In this document: piece after piece, positions 59,793 through 64,000 of the stretch
How positions within the stretch are numbered: the stretch's first letter is position 1
How the letters are laid out: every line of letters starts with the position of its first letter
Assembly (NCBI GenBank): GCA_023898805.1
Contig: CP060260.1
Coordinates: 372,001-436,000 of the forward strand
Reading direction: 5' to 3'
Source: Rhodospirillales bacterium
Lineage (GTDB): Bacteria > Pseudomonadota > Alphaproteobacteria > Micavibrionales > UBA1664
DNA length: 64,000 bases
Made by a program: the position numbers and the translations under genes
Notes under the pieces: model-generated
Seen by the model: only the letters and a program-made list of their open reading frames with translations
Database searches by the model: none
What the model was told of the DNA's origin: nothing

Positions 59793-60215
59793 TCACAGGA
59801 ACGGGGGTGAAATCCCTTCGGTCATAACCCATGGATAAACGACCCGCGCCAACCGTTCTTCGTGCGGCATCAGATATTTGGCGCCAAGCCGCGTATAATC
59901 CGTGATTTCCAGCACACCCACACCGCTTTGCGCCGCATGGCGAAACAGCTGCGTGAACAGCCGCCGGCCATACCCGTTTCTCTTGGCGTCATGCGCCGTT
60001 TCGATATACCGCAGACTAAGCAAACCCGGCGCGGCCAGCAATTTTGCCGCCGCGACGATGCGCCCGTCTTCCGACCGCGCCATCAGGACAAACTGGTATT
60101 CGTCCATCGTCTTGCTCAGACACATGATGCCTTTGCAAAAACGGCCCTGCATCAACGGCACGAAATTGGCGTTGAACTCGAACTCGTTGGCAACATGGAA
60201 CACGGGACGCGGCAT
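59793..60215 (-). CDS. GNAT-like acetyltransferase
   Basis: This 140-residue protein has a GNAT-type core. DEYQFVLMARSEDGRIVAAA leads into LLSLRYIETAHDAKRNGYGRR, the last part being the acetyl-CoA loop, then LFTQLFRHAAQSGVGVLEIT. The substrate is unknown. I start at the ATG at 60215; a TTG at 60239 is possible. The gene follows the aldehyde dehydrogenase gene by 39 bases. Confidence 0.8.
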   Translation of the reverse strand: MPRPVFHVANEFEFNANFVPLMQGRFCKGIMCLSKTMDEYQFVLMARSEDGRIVAAAKLLAAPGLLSLRYIETAHDAKRNGYGRRLFTQLFRHAAQSGVGVLEITDYTRLGAKYLMPHEERLARVVYPWVMTEGISPPFL

Positions 60216-60254
60216 GTCGCGAAATATGACATAAAACAAAAACGCGTGTCGAAT

Positions 60255-61757
<1,503 letters not shown>

Positions 61758-61761
61758 GGCG

Positions 61762-62523
61762 TCAATCGGCTCCCGTTCCGATGGTTTGTCCGGTGATCGT
61801 GGCTGAATCGGCGCTGGCCAGATACAAGACCGCCTGCGCGACGTCCTCCGGCGCCAGCACGCGGCCCTGCGCCTGCCGCGCAAGCCCGGCGTTCAGCGCG
61901 GTTTTCCCATTGCCCGCCGCGCGTGCCAACATCGGCGTATCGGTCGGCCCCGCGCCCAGCGCGTTGATGCGGATGCCCGCCTGCGCCAATGGACGGGCCA
62001 GCGAACGCGCCATCCGCTCCACCCCTGCGGCGGCAATGGCGTGCGGCACCATGTGCGGCAGCGCCGAAAACGACGTGTCGTTGGCCAGCATCACGATGCT
62101 GCCCAGCGTGTCGCGCCCGCGCGCGATGCATTCGCCCATCGCGTGGGCCGCCGCCTGAACGCACAAAAATGTACCTTTAAGATTGCTGCGTAAAATCGCA
62201 TCGAAATCGGCCTCGGAAATTTCGGAAAAAGGGGCCCGGCGCACGATCCCGGCACTGGTGACCAGCACATCCAACCCGCCAAGCCTGTTCATCGCATGCC
62301 CGACCATGGCCGCGACCTGCCGCGCATTTCCGGAATCGCAGACCACGGGCGTCAGGCGTTTGGCGTATTCGCGCGGTGCGGCCTCGACCGCCGCTTCCAG
62401 CCGCGCCTCGTCGATATCGGCGGCCAGAACGCTGGCCCCCTCCTCAAGGAATGCGGCAACGGCGGCAAGCCCGATACCGGAAGCCCCGCCCGTTACCACC
62501 ACCACCCGGTTGGCGAACCGCAT
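61762..62523 (-). CDS. Short-chain dehydrogenase-like protein lacking catalytic Tyr and Lys
   Basis: This 253-residue protein has the SDR fold. The dinucleotide-binding motif VVVTGGASGIG is intact and VLVTSAGIVRR replaces the usual NNAG. The catalytic YxxxK reads HAIAA in PHMVPHAIAAAGVERMA, so both Tyr and Lys are gone; I confirmed this in the DNA near 62020-62060. The C-terminal substrate loop GPTDTPMLARA and the ending ITGQTIGTGAD look normal. It may bind NAD without normal catalysis, or use other residues. The start is ATG at 62523, or GTG at 62529, which has AAGGA at better spacing. Confidence 0.85.
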   Translation of the reverse strand: MRFANRVVVVTGGASGIGLAAVAAFLEEGASVLAADIDEARLEAAVEAAPREYAKRLTPVVCDSGNARQVAAMVGHAMNRLGGLDVLVTSAGIVRRAPFSEISEADFDAILRSNLKGTFLCVQAAAHAMGECIARGRDTLGSIVMLANDTSFSALPHMVPHAIAAAGVERMARSLARPLAQAGIRINALGAGPTDTPMLARAAGNGKTALNAGLARQAQGRVLAPEDVAQAVLYLASADSATITGQTIGTGAD

Positions 62524-62587
62524 GGACACGATGGATTGATCCTTCTTTCCTGTTGGCAAAACGCAAACGCAACGACAGAATACCCTC

Positions 62588-63400
62588 ATGCGCGCGACTT
62601 ACAAAGCCGGATTGTCCGTTTTCATTGCCCTGTGCACCTTTGCGTGCACCTATGCGGCTTCCCTCCCCGCGCGCGCCGAATCGGCCGATGACAACCGTAC
62701 CCGCCTGATGCAGTTCGCCGCCAACAACACCCAGTTCGACACACAGGTAACCCAGGCCGCGCGCTTTCTGTATCGCCGCCAGATCGACGAATGCCAGAAT
62801 CTCGAACAGGTCGTCCGCCAGTTGCCCACCGCCTACGGCTTCCAGACCTACCCACCAGTGGCGACGGAACAAAGTTTTCCCGCGCCGGAAGGCGGCGTTT
62901 GGGCCGAACATGTCCGCATTCGCGGCTGTGGCAAGGTCTGGCAGGTCAACATGCTCGGCGTCGGCCGCGGCGGCGGGTTTAAGCCCCTGCTGCTGGCCCT
63001 GCTGCCCGGCGAAACCCTTTCCGACCCCGCCTCACAGCGCAATGCCGAACATATCGGTGCGCTCGCGATCGCCCGCACCGACGCCAGTTGTGCCGATACG
63101 GCCCATGCGGGCTATACAAGGTTGCTGGGCTACCGCAACGCCGACGGCACGCTGGGCAAGACCAACAGCAGCCACGGCTGGTTCGAGGAATGGACATATG
63201 ATTTTTGCAATCGCGATGTCCCGGTGCAGGTCGCCTTCCTGCCCAACGATACGGATGGCTACGACATCAAGACCCGCGTCGTGGGGGAAGCCCCGCCCGC
63301 CGTGCCCCAGCCCAAGCCGATAGCGCCCAAAGCGCCCGCGCCGGCCACCGCGCCGGAGGCAGGCGGCGCATCGGAGCTCGACTCCAACATCACCCAATAA
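62588..63400 (+). CDS. Exported protein of unknown function
   Basis: This 270-residue protein starts with a signal peptide (LSVFIALCTFACTYAASLPARA). The mature part has six or so cysteines (DECQNL, RGCGKVW, SCADTA, YDFCNRD) consistent with periplasmic disulfides. The region VAFLPNDTDGYDIKTR is followed by a Pro- and Ala-rich tail (PKPIAPKAPAPATAPEAGG), typical of a flexible surface or cell-wall linker. I recognise no family. It diverges from the SDR gene and ends at a bidirectional terminator. Confidence 0.8.
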   Translation: MRATYKAGLSVFIALCTFACTYAASLPARAESADDNRTRLMQFAANNTQFDTQVTQAARFLYRRQIDECQNLEQVVRQLPTAYGFQTYPPVATEQSFPAPEGGVWAEHVRIRGCGKVWQVNMLGVGRGGGFKPLLLALLPGETLSDPASQRNAEHIGALAIARTDASCADTAHAGYTRLLGYRNADGTLGKTNSSHGWFEEWTYDFCNRDVPVQVAFLPNDTDGYDIKTRVVGEAPPAVPQPKPIAPKAPAPATAPEAGGASELDSNITQ

Positions 63401-63427
63401 AAAACCCGCCGGACAGGCGGGTTTTTT
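63399..63427. terminator. Bidirectional terminator
   Basis: AACCCGCC and GGCGGGTT form the stem around GGACA, flanked by A and T runs. It serves the plus-strand exported protein and the convergent ATP-grasp gene. Confidence 0.88.
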
Positions 63428-63446
63428 CGTTCCGTACCCTGAAAAC

Positions 63447-64000
63447 TCAGGCCGCCATATCCATGGGCGTGCCCTGCAGATCTTGCGGCGCCGAAGCTGG
63501 CGCTACCGGACGTACCGGCGCCGCCACGGTGCGCGCCTTGCCGCGCCCGAACACCCGTCCCCACAAAGCGCCGGCAGCCGCGCCGATGGCCTTGAGGCCG
63601 TTGCCCATTCTCGGCAGTTTCTTGCCCGATTTGGCGATCGCGGCATCAAGGATCAGCCCCGCTGCATTGATGTTGCAACTGGATTCAAGACCCGAGAAAC
63701 CGGGGCTTGAATTGGCCTCACACACGGTGAACCCGTTTTCATCGAACAAAAGGTCCACGCCCGTGACCTCCAGCCGCAACTGGTGCGCGACGTCAAGCGC
63801 GAGCTTGGCTATCTCCGGCGTGATCGGATGCGGCTTGCCTGCCCCGCCGCGGCTGATGTTCGATTTGAAGGAGCCGGAAGTCGATTGCCGTTCCATCACC
63901 GCATGGACCTTGCCGCCGACGATAAAAACGCGCAGATCGCGCCCGTGGCTGGCATTGACGTATTTTTGGAAAATGACGTGGTTCTGTGCGCCGCTTTCCG
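63447..64000 (-). CDS. RimK-like ATP-grasp ligase, C-terminal part
   Basis: About 184 codons are in the window; the gene continues past base 64000. The frame stays open to the window edge and reads IFQKYVNASHGRDLRVFIVG upstream of ERQSTSGSFKSNISRGG. These are ATP-grasp motifs of the RimK family, with the substrate-binding ISRGGAGKP and metal-binding FTVCEANSSPGFSG. RimK-type ligases add amino acids such as Glu to proteins or small molecules. An Ala- and Pro-rich tail of about 70 residues follows the fold. The substrate is unknown. Confidence 0.88.
   Translation of the reverse strand, partial: ESGAQNHVIFQKYVNASHGRDLRVFIVGGKVHAVMERQSTSGSFKSNISRGGAGKPHPITPEIAKLALDVAHQLRLEVTGVDLLFDENGFTVCEANSSPGFSGLESSCNINAAGLILDAAIAKSGKKLPRMGNGLKAIGAAAGALWGRVFGRGKARTVAAPVRPVAPASAPQDLQGTPMDMAA

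Overview
The window reads as about 64 kb of chromosome from a GC-rich alphaproteobacterium. The lineage markers are a DUF1013 (TrcR-type) regulator, a DUF1192 protein next to a quinone oxidoreductase, two DUF465 proteins, a BdhA-type 3-hydroxybutyrate dehydrogenase and a class II fructose bisphosphatase. Long membrane-anchored or exported fibre proteins with S74 chaperone ends would fit a Micavibrio-like bacterium. That placement is inference from gene content and was not tested. I saw no tRNA or rRNA gene, CRISPR array, transposase or integrase.

Layout. 0-10 kb: the edge of an NAD-dependent dehydrogenase, an exported cyclophilin, a GH13 glucosidase, uvrB, an unknown 371-residue protein, a nitroreductase and a lysyl-tRNA synthetase with an extra DUF2000 domain. 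10-24 kb: a pilin-like exported protein, a LysE-type exporter, comF back to back with a large methyltransferase, a DinG-type helicase, a fold-III decarboxylase, a HAD protein without its catalytic aspartates, and priA. 24-34 kb: acetyltransferases, recJ, glpX, a DUF853 ATPase, a glutaredoxin, metY and sppA. DNA repair and replication restart (uvrB, dinG, priA, recJ, an Ada-like protein) are well represented.

34.9-50.7 kb is the accessory core. Three large proteins lie head to tail on the minus strand: a giant S74 fibre anchored by a pilin-like N-terminus (one reading frame broken by a single-base shift near 46153), a second secreted S74 fibre of 1661 residues, and a secreted RCC1 protein with 14 repeat units. 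REP-type palindromes and a 12-bp tandem repeat punctuate the locus. I propose it as a surface adhesion module, comparable in architecture to the mosaic trimeric fibres of Bdellovibrio.

51-64 kb: guaC, bdhA, DUF1192 with a divergent quinone oxidoreductase, a TrcR-type regulator, and a complete cytochrome bd operon (cydP-cydA-cydB-cydX-ybgE) ending in a bidirectional terminator. These are followed by an ALDH7-type dehydrogenase coupled to an SDR that lacks its catalytic Tyr and Lys, an exported unknown protein, and the start of an ATP-grasp ligase that runs off the window.

Several genes have a -10-like hexamer only 6 to 9 bases before the start codon and no Shine-Dalgarno sequence, which suggests frequent leaderless transcription.
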